Shown piece by piece: positions 1 through 8,196 of a stretch of 58,131 nucleotides of DNA. Position numbers and translations under genes: made by a program. The notes below the pieces were generated by a model that worked only from the letters and a program-made list of their open reading frames with translations, ran no database searches and was not told the DNA's origin. Each line of letters starts with the position of its first letter. The stretch's first letter is position 1. The stretch is taken from positions 1-58,131 of the IMG/VR virus record IMGVR_UViG_3300042090_001925; one strand, written 5' to 3'. Source of the DNA: a virus.

Positions 1-98
1 TGGAACTCGGCGACATAGAGCGGCAGGTATTTTTTGCTGACCTTGTGGAAGGTTCCGACCATGCCGCGCTTGATCAGCGACCAGAAGCCTTCAATCGT
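1..98 (-). pseudogene. IS1595-family (ISXO2-like) transposase, internal fragment cut by the window edge
   Basis: The reverse strand reads TIEGFWSLIKRGMVG followed by TFHKVSKKYLPLYVAEF, a conserved block of IS1595/ISXO2-like transposases near the family's Asn/Lys catalytic region. The reading frame continues past the left edge. On its N-terminal side the family similarity stops at about position 98, where phage DNA begins. No terminal inverted repeat is visible at this junction, so this looks like a truncated element. It belongs to a different subgroup from the complete element at 5986-8218, whose corresponding region reads SNLKSWLRGCHHGVS. Confidence 0.8.
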
Positions 99-100
99 CG

Positions 101-172
101 CGCTCCGAGCCGAGCCCCGAAGAGATCGCCGACGTGATTCTCGCAAAATTCAAGATCAGCCGCCGCAAGTGA
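101..172 (+). pseudogene. 3' end of a phage gene truncated at the IS junction
   Basis: The frame encodes EPSPEEIADVILAKFKISRRK and stops at 170-172, directly before the helicase start. Its 5' part is missing because IS1595-type sequence abuts it. The tight spacing to the next gene matches the rest of the phage. The family is not recognised; only the last 20 or so residues survive. Confidence 0.45.
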
Positions 173-177
173 CGCCG

Positions 178-1500
178 ATGCCGACTCAGCTCAGCGGGGC
201 CGACTTCCTCGCCCGTCGCCGACGCGCTTTCCTCTGGGACAGTCCGCGCGTCGGCAAGACCGGCGCCGCGATCATGGCGGCAGATTACGTGCTGGCGAAG
301 TCGATCCTGGTGGTGACGACGGCCAGCGGTCGCGGCGTGTGGCGGCGCGCCTTCCCAGCCTGGCAGGCAATCCCGCGCCGCGTGCGCGTCGTCGGCGCCG
401 ACCCGGAAGCGCCGTCCGACGTGGTCGTCGTCTCGTGGGGGATGCTCGACAAGATCGCGGGCACGATGCGCCGCCGGCCGGACCTGATCGTCCTCGACGA
501 GGATCAGGAGGCGTCCAACCCCGAGGCGCTGCGCTCGCAGCGAATCTACGGCGTGCCGGCCGACGACGGCGCCGAGATGCTGATCGCCAAGGCCGTGGTG
601 CAGCCCGGCGACCGGGTGTGGCACCTGTCGGGCTCGCCCTTTCCCCACGACCTCGGTAACTCGTGGCTGCGCCTGCGGGCGAGTTTCCCCGAGTTGTTGA
701 AGACGCAACGTAGCTGGCCCGACGTCACCCGCTTCGGCGCTTTCCGCGACCGATACTGCCGCATGGGCCGCAAAAAGCTGCCGAACGGCGAATACGTGCC
801 GATCGTGCTCGGCGGCAAGAACGAGGCCGAGCTGCGGCAGAGGATCGACGGAACCTTCCTACGCCGAACGCAGAAAGACGTCGGCATCCAGCCGCCGCGC
901 TGCGAGACGTTGCCGCTCGTCGTCAGCGCCGAGGAGCGCGCCCGCTTCGCCGAGACGCCGCGCGAACGCGAGATTCTGGCCGCGGCCGCCGCGGGCAAGA
1001 CCTACGACCTCGAGATGGAGCTCGGCCCGCTGTGGCGCCAGACCGGCGTCGTCAAGGCCCGCGCCGTGGTCGAGGCGATCAAGGAGCAGATGCGGCTCGG
1101 CTTGGAGAAGGTCGTCCTTGCCTACTGGCATCGCGACGTCGGCGACGTCTTGGAAGCGGGGCTTAAATCTTTCGGCCTAGTCCGATTGGATGGGAACACC
1201 TCGCCGACGGACCGTGAACAGGCCGAGCGGCGCTTCCGCGCCCCGTCGAACCGCATCTTTCTCGGACAGATCAAGTCGGCCGGCGAGGCGATCGACCTCT
1301 CTCCAGCGGACGAGATGTGGCTCGTCGAGTACGCACTGTCGCCACGACTCATGGAGCAGGTGTCGAAGCGCATCGTCAACGTCGACAAGCCGCGCAACTG
1401 CTTCGTCCGCGTCGTGACGATCGACCAGAGCGTCGACAATCGGATCGCCGAACGGCTCATGGATTTGTGGAAATCAATTAACGGAGTAGTGGGAAAATGA
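178..1500 (+). CDS. SNF2/DEAD-type phage helicase
   Basis: This is an ATP-dependent superfamily 2 helicase, likely used in phage replication or recombination. The 440-residue protein has Walker A SPRVGKTGAA near residue 25, a Walker B/DEAD box IVLDEDQEAS near residue 105, motif III HLSGSPF near 145, and a C-terminal helicase lobe with the motif VI-like block EQVSKRIVN near 395. The ATG at 178 is chosen because similarity starts there; a GTG at 169 overlapping the preceding stop is an alternative. The gene ends in ATGA overlap with the next one, suggesting translational coupling. Family assignment is firm; the exact role is inferred from neighbours. Confidence 0.85.
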   Translation: MPTQLSGADFLARRRRAFLWDSPRVGKTGAAIMAADYVLAKSILVVTTASGRGVWRRAFPAWQAIPRRVRVVGADPEAPSDVVVVSWGMLDKIAGTMRRRPDLIVLDEDQEASNPEALRSQRIYGVPADDGAEMLIAKAVVQPGDRVWHLSGSPFPHDLGNSWLRLRASFPELLKTQRSWPDVTRFGAFRDRYCRMGRKKLPNGEYVPIVLGGKNEAELRQRIDGTFLRRTQKDVGIQPPRCETLPLVVSAEERARFAETPREREILAAAAAGKTYDLEMELGPLWRQTGVVKARAVVEAIKEQMRLGLEKVVLAYWHRDVGDVLEAGLKSFGLVRLDGNTSPTDREQAERRFRAPSNRIFLGQIKSAGEAIDLSPADEMWLVEYALSPRLMEQVSKRIVNVDKPRNCFVRVVTIDQSVDNRIAERLMDLWKSINGVVGK

Positions 1501-2537
1501 TCAGGACAATCATCACAATCGAACTGACCGACGGCGAGAACCTGCAAAACGCGATCAAGGCGCTCACCTTCGGCTGGCCAAATTTTCAGGTATTACCGGA
1601 CCCGCCGCCTGCACCACAAACTAGCCCAGTGCCATACGCTGAGCAAAACACCCACGATACGACGAATGGCTTCTCGGACGGGACAAGCGACGTCAACGAC
1701 GCTCTGCAACACGTCGGGGACCAGATCGCCGCTGGCACGCTGCATCACGTCGCGCCGCCGAGCGACAAGACGGTCGTCGTGACGCGCGAAACGAAGCTGA
1801 CAGCAATGGACGGCGATCGCGAGCGCGGCAAGGCGGGACCCGGCCACCGGCGCCGCACCAACGAGCAGATCAAGGCCGACGACGAGTATTTTGCTTCGCT
1901 GCCGAAGGACGCGCCGCTGGCGCCCGGCTCGGAGCAGCCGATGATCTCGACCGGCGAAGAGCGCATCAACCCGGAAGACGCGGCGCAGGACGCCGCCGAC
2001 GAAGCGGCTGAGACCGAAGCGCGCAAAGCCGAGCGCGGCGGCAAGCTGACGACCGAGGATCTGCGCGCGGCGGTCGGCCGCTACATCGACAAATTCGGCG
2101 TCAAGGCGTCGATCGAGGCGATCCGCACAGTCATCGGCAAGCCGATCATCGAAGTGAAGGAAGACGAGCTCGCCGCGGCGATCGAACGCGTCGAGGCGGC
2201 GATCACCGGCGCGACGGTCGAGCCGCCGAAGCCGGCTGAGACCGAGTCGGTGTTCGGCGACGCGGTCGCCGACAAGCCGACCGAGCCGGTCCATGCGACC
2301 AAGACCGATGTCGTCGAGGCGTTCACCGCCTACGGCAAGAAGTACGACGGCACGACCGACCCGGCGAAGATGGAGATCACCCGCCAGGACTTGCCCAAGG
2401 TGCTGGAGAAGATGTTCGGCGCCGGCGCGACGACGATCGGCAAGATCCCGCAGACGCCGGAGGGTTTCGGCCGCGCCATGACCGCGGTCTACGAGGCGGT
2501 GCGCAACAACCCGTTCAAGCGAGAGGCGCGCGCATGA
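1497..2537 (+). CDS. Hypothetical acidic replication-module protein with internal VFGD motif
   Basis: The 346-residue protein is not recognised. An N-terminal stretch (about 1-45) is followed by a long charged linker and two compact helical segments near 185-235 and 265-340. Residues near 250 contain ESVFGD, a version of the LFGD motif found at the ends of neighbouring DUF2815 and primase proteins. Its start overlaps the helicase stop (ATGA), and its stop overlaps the HNH gene start. A role as a replication accessory protein is inferred from context only. Confidence 0.75.
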   Translation: MIRTIITIELTDGENLQNAIKALTFGWPNFQVLPDPPPAPQTSPVPYAEQNTHDTTNGFSDGTSDVNDALQHVGDQIAAGTLHHVAPPSDKTVVVTRETKLTAMDGDRERGKAGPGHRRRTNEQIKADDEYFASLPKDAPLAPGSEQPMISTGEERINPEDAAQDAADEAAETEARKAERGGKLTTEDLRAAVGRYIDKFGVKASIEAIRTVIGKPIIEVKEDELAAAIERVEAAITGATVEPPKPAETESVFGDAVADKPTEPVHATKTDVVEAFTAYGKKYDGTTDPAKMEITRQDLPKVLEKMFGAGATTIGKIPQTPEGFGRAMTAVYEAVRNNPFKREARA

Positions 2538-3082
2538 ATGCCGCGCACCACACCCGCGTATCGCCGCAGCAACTGAGAGAGCTACTGAGCTACAACCCGC
2601 TGACTGGAGTTGCGCTTTGGCGAGTAAGGCTAGAGAGCCATTTCGACAACGTGGCTACGTGTGCAAGATGGAACACCCGATACGCCGGGAAAATAGCCGG
2701 GGGCGTCGATAAAGCAACCGGCTATATCCGTATCAGCGTGGACAACAAACACTACGCGCTGCACCGCGTCATCTGGGCGATCATGACTGGAGAATGGCCG
2801 CCCGAAGTCGATCACGAAGATACTGATAAACTGAACAACAAGTGGACTAACTTGCGAAAAGCCACGCATTCGCAGAATTCGGCAAATCGTGTTCGTCAGC
2901 CAAATAACACGTCCGGTTTTAAGGGTGTGTCGTGGTCTGCAAGCGCAGATAAGTGGCGCGCGTATATTGTAATCGAGAAGAAACAAATTCATCTTGGCAA
3001 TTTTGATGACATAAATGACGCGAAGAATGCTTACAAAACTGCAGCCAAGCAGAAGTTCGGAAAGTTTGCGAGGACAACATGA
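2534..3082 (+). CDS. Free-standing HNH homing endonuclease with AP2-type DNA-binding domain
   Basis: The order is typical of phage HNH homing enzymes: an N-terminal region with YNPLTGVALWR, an HNH core with ALHRVIWAIMTG, EVDHEDTDKLNNKWTNLR and QNSANRV, and a C-terminal AP2 domain (SGFKGVSWSASADKWRAYI, residues about 127-180). The gene is clearly less GC-rich than its flanks, a sign of recent arrival. It fits between two genes with ATGA overlaps on both sides. Its first codons (MNAAHH) nearly duplicate those of the next gene (MNATHH), suggesting that insertion copied the downstream start region. Confidence 0.9.
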   Translation: MNAAHHTRVSPQQLRELLSYNPLTGVALWRVRLESHFDNVATCARWNTRYAGKIAGGVDKATGYIRISVDNKHYALHRVIWAIMTGEWPPEVDHEDTDKLNNKWTNLRKATHSQNSANRVRQPNNTSGFKGVSWSASADKWRAYIVIEKKQIHLGNFDDINDAKNAYKTAAKQKFGKFARTT

Positions 3083-4365
3083 ACGCCACACATCACCTGA
3101 GAGGCCACAGCGTTTGGGCCGCCTCGGCGACCGCGCGCAACGTCACCTGCGCCGGCGCCATCGCCATGGAAACGATGTGCGAAGACAAGGAGACCGAGGC
3201 CGCCGCCTGGGGGACCTGCGCGCACCAGATCGCCGAGCGCTGTCTGCGCCAAAGCGTCGACGCCGTGAACTGGATCGACAGCATCGAGTGCAGCGGCAAG
3301 TTCGAGTTCGTCGTCGACGAAGAGATGATGAACTGCTCGCAGATCTACATCGACTACTGCCGCGGTCGCATGGCGGAGTACAAGGCGGCGACAGGCCAAG
3401 AAGCGACGATGTGGATTGAGCAGAAACTGTCGCTTGCATCGCTTGGGCCGCCTCTCGAAGCCGGCGGCACCGGCGACTGCGGCATGCACTTCCCGCTGTG
3501 GCGGATGCTGGAGGTTGTCGACCTCAAGGGCGGGCGCGGCGTCGTCGTCAAGGCCGCTGGCAACATGCAGGAGCGGACCTACGCGATCGGCTTCCTGCTG
3601 TCGCTCGCCGGCGTCTCGGTTGACACGATCCGCTCGACGATCGTGCAGCCACGCGTCGGCGACGGCAAGCCGACATGGGAGGACATCCGCGTCGCCGATT
3701 TGATCGACTGGACAGTCAACCTGCTGGCGTCGATGCAGAAGTCGCGGAACGCGCTCGACGCCTTCGAGGCGCTCGACGGCAGCCGGATCAAGTTCGACGA
3801 GTGGGCCGAGCAGTGGCTGACGCCCGGCGCTTGTTTATTTTGTCCGGCCGAAGGCATCTGTCCGAAGCGGCGGCGCGAGGCGCTGTCAATCATGGGCGAC
3901 ACGGCTAAAAAATGGTTCGAGGAGCCGACGACCGACGCGCCGCTGATCGTCGGCAACGCGCCGGAGATCGCTGCGCCCGAGGAGGTCGCTCACTGGCTCG
4001 ACGGGCTGGAGGCGCTCGAAGCGTGGATCAAGGCGGTGCGCGGCTATGCTCACGGCGCCGCCGAGCGCGGCGTCGAGTTCCCCGGCTGGATGATCGTCGA
4101 CAAGATCGGCAACCGGCGCTGGTCCGACGAGACCGACGCGATCAAGAAGCTCTGCGCGATGGACCTCGCGGAGAGCCAAATCTGGGAAAAGAAGCTGCGT
4201 TCTCCCGCGCAGATCGAGAAGGTTCTCGGCGCCAAGCGAAAAGCCGAGATCGAGCCGCTGGTCAGCCGCCCCGTCACCGGGACGAATCTGGTCTCAGCGG
4301 ACAAGACGACCCGACCGGCGGCGAAGGGCCTGGCCGAGCGGCATCACGAAACTTTGGAGCAATGA
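3079..4365 (+). CDS. DUF2800 protein, RecB/Cas4-like nuclease
   Basis: DUF2800 proteins are PD-(D/E)XK exonucleases of phage recombination modules, usually next to DUF2815. The 428-residue protein shows WGTCAHQIAERC near residue 37, a core GTGDCG followed by EVVDLKGGRGVVV (residues about 130-155, the acidic D and K residues of the nuclease fold), GNMQERTYA, and a C-terminal cysteine cluster CLFCPAEGICPKRR near 252 that could bind an iron-sulfur cluster as in Cas4/AddB. It is followed 4 bases later by DUF2815, the expected partner. Confidence 0.85.
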   Translation: MNATHHLRGHSVWAASATARNVTCAGAIAMETMCEDKETEAAAWGTCAHQIAERCLRQSVDAVNWIDSIECSGKFEFVVDEEMMNCSQIYIDYCRGRMAEYKAATGQEATMWIEQKLSLASLGPPLEAGGTGDCGMHFPLWRMLEVVDLKGGRGVVVKAAGNMQERTYAIGFLLSLAGVSVDTIRSTIVQPRVGDGKPTWEDIRVADLIDWTVNLLASMQKSRNALDAFEALDGSRIKFDEWAEQWLTPGACLFCPAEGICPKRRREALSIMGDTAKKWFEEPTTDAPLIVGNAPEIAAPEEVAHWLDGLEALEAWIKAVRGYAHGAAERGVEFPGWMIVDKIGNRRWSDETDAIKKLCAMDLAESQIWEKKLRSPAQIEKVLGAKRKAEIEPLVSRPVTGTNLVSADKTTRPAAKGLAERHHETLEQ

Positions 4366-4369
4366 CATC

Positions 4370-5023
4370 ATGGCCACCGACAAGACTACCGTCCTGCACC
4401 GACTGGACGATTTCAAATCACCACTCTGCCGGCTGAGCTACGCCAGGGGCCTCTTCGTCGCCCGATCGCAGGAGGAGGGCAAGCCGCCGCGCTTCAGCGC
4501 GACGCTGATCTTCCCCAATGCGGCGAAGATCGAGTTCGTGAAGCTGATCAAAAAGCTGATCGAGGAGACACCGGGCTGGGGCGCCAAGGGCTTCGAGCGC
4601 GCCCGCGCCGGGCTGATCAAGAACCCGCTACTGGCCGGCGACGGCAAGGAGGCGCGCGACAACACATCCGGCGAGATCAAGCCCGGTCTCGGCCCCGACG
4701 TCTTCTTCATCCGCCCCGGCGCCAGCGCCGACCGCGCGCCGGCGGTGTGGTGGAAGAACCCCAACGTTCAGGAGACCGAGACGAACGTCTACTCCGGCTG
4801 CTACGGCAAGGCGATCCTCAATCTCTACTCTTACAAGCACCCGAAGAGCGGCGACGGCATCACCTTCGGCATCAGCGGCTTCCAGAAGCACGCTGAGGGC
4901 GAGCGGCTGGGCGGCGCCGGACCGATCGACAAGGAGAAGTGGTCCGAAACGATCGAGGACGACGGACCCGCGCCGGCCGAGATGGCGGGCGGCAAGGGCG
5001 CGGGCGCTTTGTTCGGCGACTGA
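4370..5023 (+). CDS. DUF2815 protein, single-strand-binding/annealing-type recombination protein
   Basis: DUF2815 proteins accompany DUF2800 nucleases and phage polymerases and are thought to bind single-stranded DNA. The 217-residue product begins with an SPLCRLSYARGLF core and keeps the family blocks KFSATLIFP-like (RFSATLIFP), NPNVQETETNVYSGCYGKA and GITFGISGFQKH. The tail is acidic and ends GALFGD, a short motif shared with other proteins of this phage, much as bacterial SSB has an acidic interaction tip. An ATG at 4370 follows the DUF2800 stop closely. Confidence 0.85.
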   Translation: MATDKTTVLHRLDDFKSPLCRLSYARGLFVARSQEEGKPPRFSATLIFPNAAKIEFVKLIKKLIEETPGWGAKGFERARAGLIKNPLLAGDGKEARDNTSGEIKPGLGPDVFFIRPGASADRAPAVWWKNPNVQETETNVYSGCYGKAILNLYSYKHPKSGDGITFGISGFQKHAEGERLGGAGPIDKEKWSETIEDDGPAPAEMAGGKGAGALFGD

Positions 5024-5034
5024 GGAGAGATCGC

Positions 5035-5310
5035 TTGTCGGAACTCACCAAGATCACCGGCGGCAAGGTCACGTTCGGCCTCACCGTCGCGCCGAAGCAG
5101 TACGAGTCGAAGCGCGCCGACGTCGAACTGACCTTCACCGTCGCCGAGGGCGACTCCTACGAGGAGGTGTTCGACAAGGCGTCGCGCGCCGTCGTCAATC
5201 GCGTGCGGGTCCTCGTCGACCTGCCGAAGCTCGCCGAGCCCGTCGCCAAAGCGCCGGTCTCGGCGGCGAAGACCGAAGCGCCGAAAGTGGAGAGCCTATT
5301 CGGCGATTGA
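5035..5310 (+). CDS. Small replication-module protein ending in SLFGD
   Basis: A TTG at 5035 is preceded by GAGGAGAGA, a strong ribosome-binding site, so TTG is taken as the start. The 91-residue product has a beta-rich core (KVTFGLTVAPKQYESKRADV), a helix, and an Ala/Lys-rich linker ending VESLFGD. The ending matches the DUF2815 neighbour. The family is not recognised. Possible DNA-metabolism accessory role by position. Confidence 0.75.
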   Translation: MSELTKITGGKVTFGLTVAPKQYESKRADVELTFTVAEGDSYEEVFDKASRAVVNRVRVLVDLPKLAEPVAKAPVSAAKTEAPKVESLFGD

Positions 5311-5400
5311 TTTCCGGCGTCAGGTAGCAGCGTAGCCGGAGACGGCGGCTGCGCCGCGAGTCCTCCCCGCGGCGCGGTCGCCGACAACTGAGAAAGCGAC

Positions 5401-5601
5401 ATGAGCCGAGAACTGATCACCGCGACGCTGCGCATCCGCCGCGACGAGCCGACCGACCAGGCGATCCTTGCGATGCGCGACGACGGCGCCAACGTGTGGC
5501 TGCCGCGCAGCGAGATCGAGGTCGAATACAAGGACCAGCGCCACACCGTCGCCGAAGTGACGATGCCGCTCTGGCTGGCCGAGGAAAAGGAGATCGAATA
5601 G
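5401..5601 (+). CDS. Small hypothetical protein
   Basis: 66 residues, beta-rich ([25 protein letters not shown]), and no recognised domain. It is separated from the preceding gene by 90 bases holding GC-rich dyads and is joined to the GapR gene by a TAG/GTG overlap, so it is probably co-translated with it. Confidence 0.65.
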   Translation: MSRELITATLRIRRDEPTDQAILAMRDDGANVWLPRSEIEVEYKDQRHTVAEVTMPLWLAEEKEIE

Positions 5602-5900
5602 TGGCGAAGAATAGCGCACCGCAGGACCCACTCGAAGCTGGCGCACCCGGCGTCGGCCACAACGTCAACGGCGTCGACGGTTCCCACCTGCGCGCCTTCA
5701 TTGAGCGCATCGAGCGTCTCGAAGAAGAGAAGAAGGCGATCGCCGACGATGTGAAGGACGTCTATGCCGAGGCCAAGGGAAACGGCTTCGACACGAAAGT
5801 CATACGCCGCATCGTCAAGCTGCGGAAGCAAGACCGCGACAAGCGGCGCGAAGAAGAGGAGATACTCGACATCTACCTCGCCGCCCTCGGGATGCTGTGA
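5601..5900 (+). CDS. gapR: GapR-like nucleoid protein (DUF2312)
   Basis: GapR proteins of alphaproteobacteria bind overtwisted DNA ahead of replication forks and stimulate type II topoisomerases. The 99-residue product carries the family signature almost intact: [46 protein letters not shown], and [20 protein letters not shown]. The GTG at 5601 overlaps the previous stop. Phage versions may help replication or alter host chromosome structure; that role is inferred. The gene is strong evidence for an alphaproteobacterial host. Confidence 0.92.
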   Translation: MAKNSAPQDPLEAGAPGVGHNVNGVDGSHLRAFIERIERLEEEKKAIADDVKDVYAEAKGNGFDTKVIRRIVKLRKQDRDKRREEEEILDIYLAALGML

Positions 5901-6001
5901 TGATCCAGATCCGCTGGACGCCCGAAGAGGAAGCCGAGCTCCTGCGCCACGTCGACGCGACGTGGCCCGCCGGGTCCTTTCACGCATGCCTATCCGCTTG
6001 A
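5900..6001 (+). pseudogene. SANT/Myb-like gene cut by the IS1595 element
   Basis: An ATG overlapping the GapR stop (TGATG) opens a frame reading [20 protein letters not shown], resembling the start of a SANT/Myb or GcrA-like DNA-binding domain (the W-T-x-E-E pattern). After 28 codons it runs into the left inverted repeat of the element and stops at 5999-6001 inside it. No matching 3' part is seen beyond the right end at 8218, where a new gene starts at once, so part of this gene has been lost. Confidence 0.6.
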
Positions 6002-6007
6002 CACCCA
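5986..6007 (+). repeat. Left terminal inverted repeat of the IS1595-like element
   Basis: The sequence starts ATGCCTATCCGCTTGACACC. It matches the inverse of the right end at 8197-8218 in 18 of 22 positions. It also supplies the TTGACA -35 box of the element's promoter. Confidence 0.85.
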
Positions 6008-6026
6008 CAGCACCAGGTGCTAGTGT
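5998..6026 (+). promoter_or_regulatory. Promoter of the IS operon overlapping the left inverted repeat
   Basis: TTGACA at 5998-6003 lies 17 bases before TAGTGT at 6021-6026. The -35 box is part of the inverted repeat, so transposase binding at the end could repress the operon. A good ribosome-binding site (GGAGGA) precedes the first gene at 6052. Confidence 0.65.
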
Positions 6027-6051
6027 TTCGTAGCATTTGGAGGAATTGGTC

Positions 6052-6627
6052 ATGCGCGTCCTTATCGCCTGCGAATTTTCGGGGGTTGTCAGAAACGCTT
6101 TCGTGGCGGCGGGTCACGACGCCATGTCTTGCGACCTTCTGCCTTCGGAAACCCAGCGTCCTGACGGGTGGGACGGCCATTATCAAGGCGACGTTCGCGA
6201 ACTTCTCGCTGACCCGTCCTATGCGTTCGATCTCATGATCGCCCATCCGCCCTGCACCCATTTGGCGTCGAGTGGGGCGCGGTGGTTCAAGGACAAGCTG
6301 GAGGACCAAGCCGAAGCGATTGAGTTCGTCCGCGTTCTCGCCGCCGCGCCGATTGCGCGGATCGCGATCGAGAACCCGATTGGCGTCCTGTCCTCTCGCT
6401 GGCGCAAGCCGGATCAGATAATTCAGCCGTGGCAGTTTGGGCATGGCGAGGTCAAGGCGACTTGCTTGTGGTTGAAAGGGCTACCCCCGCTCACGCCGAC
6501 CGAGGTTGTCGAAGGCCGGACGCCGCGCGTGCATTATGCCTCGCCTGGTCCTGATCGCTGGAAAGAGAGAAGCCGGACACTGCCGGGCATCGCTGCTGCG
6601 ATGGCCGCACAATGGGGAGTCGCTTAG
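6052..6627 (+). CDS. DNA cytosine-methyltransferase-like passenger protein
   Basis: The protein resembles phage and mobile-element C5-cytosine methyltransferase-like proteins: an N-terminal MRVLIACEFSGVVR (SAM-binding-type motif), an acidic residue after strand 2 (SCDLLPSE), and the motif IV-like HPPCTHLASSGARWF near residue 70, followed by IAIENPIG (ENP-like motif near 110). At 191 residues it lacks a usual target-recognition domain, so activity is uncertain. The ATG at 6052 has GGAGGA upstream. It is the first gene of the element's operon; modifying DNA might help the element or its host escape restriction, which is speculation. Confidence 0.75.
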   Translation: MRVLIACEFSGVVRNAFVAAGHDAMSCDLLPSETQRPDGWDGHYQGDVRELLADPSYAFDLMIAHPPCTHLASSGARWFKDKLEDQAEAIEFVRVLAAAPIARIAIENPIGVLSSRWRKPDQIIQPWQFGHGEVKATCLWLKGLPPLTPTEVVEGRTPRVHYASPGPDRWKERSRTLPGIAAAMAAQWGVA

Positions 6628-7665
6628 ATGGCCCCCGACGTTCTCCTTCACGCCGAACTGCCATTCCCCACATCGCTGCCGCAGTTTCAACGGCTGTTCC
6701 CCGACGATGCGGCCTGCGCCAGCTACCTGGAGCAAATCCGCTGGGGAACGGGCTTCACTTGCGCCTATTGCCGCGAACGCGGCGAACCGTTCCGTTTCGA
6801 GGCGCGGCCCGGTGTCTTGCGTTGCCGAAAATGCCGCAAGGACAATGCCTTGACGGCAGGAACGGTCATGGCGCGAACGCACACGCCGTTGTCGGTTTGG
6901 TTCTGGGCGGCCTACCTCGTCGCCAGCGACACAGCCGGCATGAGCGCGGTCCAATTCCAGCGCCAACTTGGCCTTGGCCGCTACGAAACCGCCTTCCAAA
7001 TCCTGCACAAGCTGCGCGCCGGCATGGTGCGCCCCGACGCCGATCGCATCGGCTTTCCCGGTTTTGAGGATCACGTCGAGGTTGACGAGACTTATGTCGG
7101 CGGCGCGACGCGAGGCGAAGGCCGCGGCGTTCACGATCAGACGCTTGTCGTCGCCGCCGTCGAGGTCCGCCAGCGCAAGCCGAAGGAAGGGCGCAAGGAT
7201 CGGCGCGGCGGTCGCATGGCTGGCCGGCTTCGGCTTCAAGTCGTTCCCGATCGGACCGCCAAGTCCTTGGTCGGCTTCGTCGAGGGTGCTGTCCTGCCGG
7301 GAGCGATGGTCGTAACGGATGGGTGGGGCGCTTATTCCAAGCTCGCCGATCGCGGGTATGAGCATCTGGCCGCCGCCGAGAGCGGCGACGCCCAGGTCGC
7401 CGAGGACTATCTGCCGATGGCGCACTTGGTGTTCAGCAACCTCAAATCGTGGTTGCGCGGCTGTCACCACGGCGTCAGCCCGCAGCACCTTCAAGCCTAC
7501 CTCAATGAGTTCACGTTTCGATTCAATCGGCGCTTCTACCCGTTCAACGCCTTCCGATCGCTGCTCGGGATCGGCGGCGAGGTTGCCGCGCCGACCTACC
7601 GCGAGCTTTATGACCACGAATGGACCATGCCTATCCGGTTAACGCCCAACGGAGCTAGATGTTGA
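6628..7665 (+). CDS. IS1595-family transposase
   Basis: The 345-residue enzyme has an N-terminal zinc ribbon (CAYC near residue 48 and CRKC near 70) and a catalytic core with the acidic residues VEVDETYVGG (near 154) and VVTDGWGAY (near 231), then FSNLKSWLRGCHHGVS (near 270), where family members replace the third acidic residue with an N-K-H arrangement. Its C-terminus is encoded by the internal copy of the inverted repeat (MPIRLTPN), which is unusual. Start at ATG immediately after the methyltransferase-like gene stop. Confidence 0.93.
   Translation: MAPDVLLHAELPFPTSLPQFQRLFPDDAACASYLEQIRWGTGFTCAYCRERGEPFRFEARPGVLRCRKCRKDNALTAGTVMARTHTPLSVWFWAAYLVASDTAGMSAVQFQRQLGLGRYETAFQILHKLRAGMVRPDADRIGFPGFEDHVEVDETYVGGATRGEGRGVHDQTLVVAAVEVRQRKPKEGRKDRRGGRMAGRLRLQVVPDRTAKSLVGFVEGAVLPGAMVVTDGWGAYSKLADRGYEHLAAAESGDAQVAEDYLPMAHLVFSNLKSWLRGCHHGVSPQHLQAYLNEFTFRFNRRFYPFNAFRSLLGIGGEVAAPTYRELYDHEWTMPIRLTPNGARC
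7627..7648 (+). repeat. Internal third copy of the IS end
   Basis: The sequence starts ATGCCTATCCGGTTAACGCC, in the same orientation as the left end. It encodes the last residues of the transposase (MPIRLTPN), so the transposase stop lies just after it. With the right end it brackets the MazG-like cassette. Confidence 0.8.
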
Positions 7666-7949
7666 TGAGTCATAAATTTGAAGCTGCTGACGAAGCCTTC
7701 GTGTCCGACATGCTGGGCGAGATCGACAAGGCGCGGGCAAAATTCCCAGCGCCCAACCCAACGGTCGCAGCACTGACGGAAGAGGTCGGCGAGCTTGCTC
7801 AGGCAATGCTCCATATCCGCGAGGGCAAGAGCAAAGATTGGTGGCGCGTTCACAAAGAGGCCGTCCAGGTTGCCGTCATGGCGATGCGCGCCGCGACTGA
7901 GGGCGACGCGACGATCGGCGCTCTGCCAACAGAGGAAAACTGCCGATGA
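7665..7949 (+). CDS. MazG-like nucleotide pyrophosphohydrolase (passenger)
   Basis: The 94-residue product matches short MazG-like all-alpha NTP pyrophosphohydrolases: TVAALTEEVGELAQAML carries the EExxE metal-binding pattern near residues 40-55 and VHKEAVQVAVMAMRA the second helix. Such enzymes hydrolyse nucleoside triphosphates or modified nucleotides. Start at ATG 7665 overlapping the transposase stop (TGATG). It lies in the 592-bp unit between the internal and right ends of the IS. Confidence 0.8.
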   Translation: MSHKFEAADEAFVSDMLGEIDKARAKFPAPNPTVAALTEEVGELAQAMLHIREGKSKDWWRVHKEAVQVAVMAMRAATEGDATIGALPTEENCR

Positions 7950-8155
7950 ACCTCACCGAATGCGAGTTTGACTTTTTGGAATACGTCGCCGGGGTCCGCC
8001 GCGAGTTTAAGTGTGATGACCAGACAAGGATTTCACTCAGAAAGTTTCTGGGTGATTTGGGACTTATCGCGGGTTTCCCATCTGCCATCACGAAGCGCGG
8101 TCGCGAGGTTCTGGCTGGGCGGGCTGTCTCATTGGCTCCTGTCGGTTTTAGCTGA
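7946..8155 (+). CDS. Small hypothetical passenger protein
   Basis: 69 residues with an ATGA overlap to the MazG-like gene. The pattern DQTRISLRKFLGDLGLI followed by AITKRGREVLAG looks like a small winged-helix (recognition helix plus wing), but the family is not recognised. It is the last gene before the right end of the element. Confidence 0.6.
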   Translation: MNLTECEFDFLEYVAGVRREFKCDDQTRISLRKFLGDLGLIAGFPSAITKRGREVLAGRAVSLAPVGFS

Positions 8156-8196
8156 TGGAAAGCCCCTTTGTTGTCGCTCACCACGGATAGCGGCAA

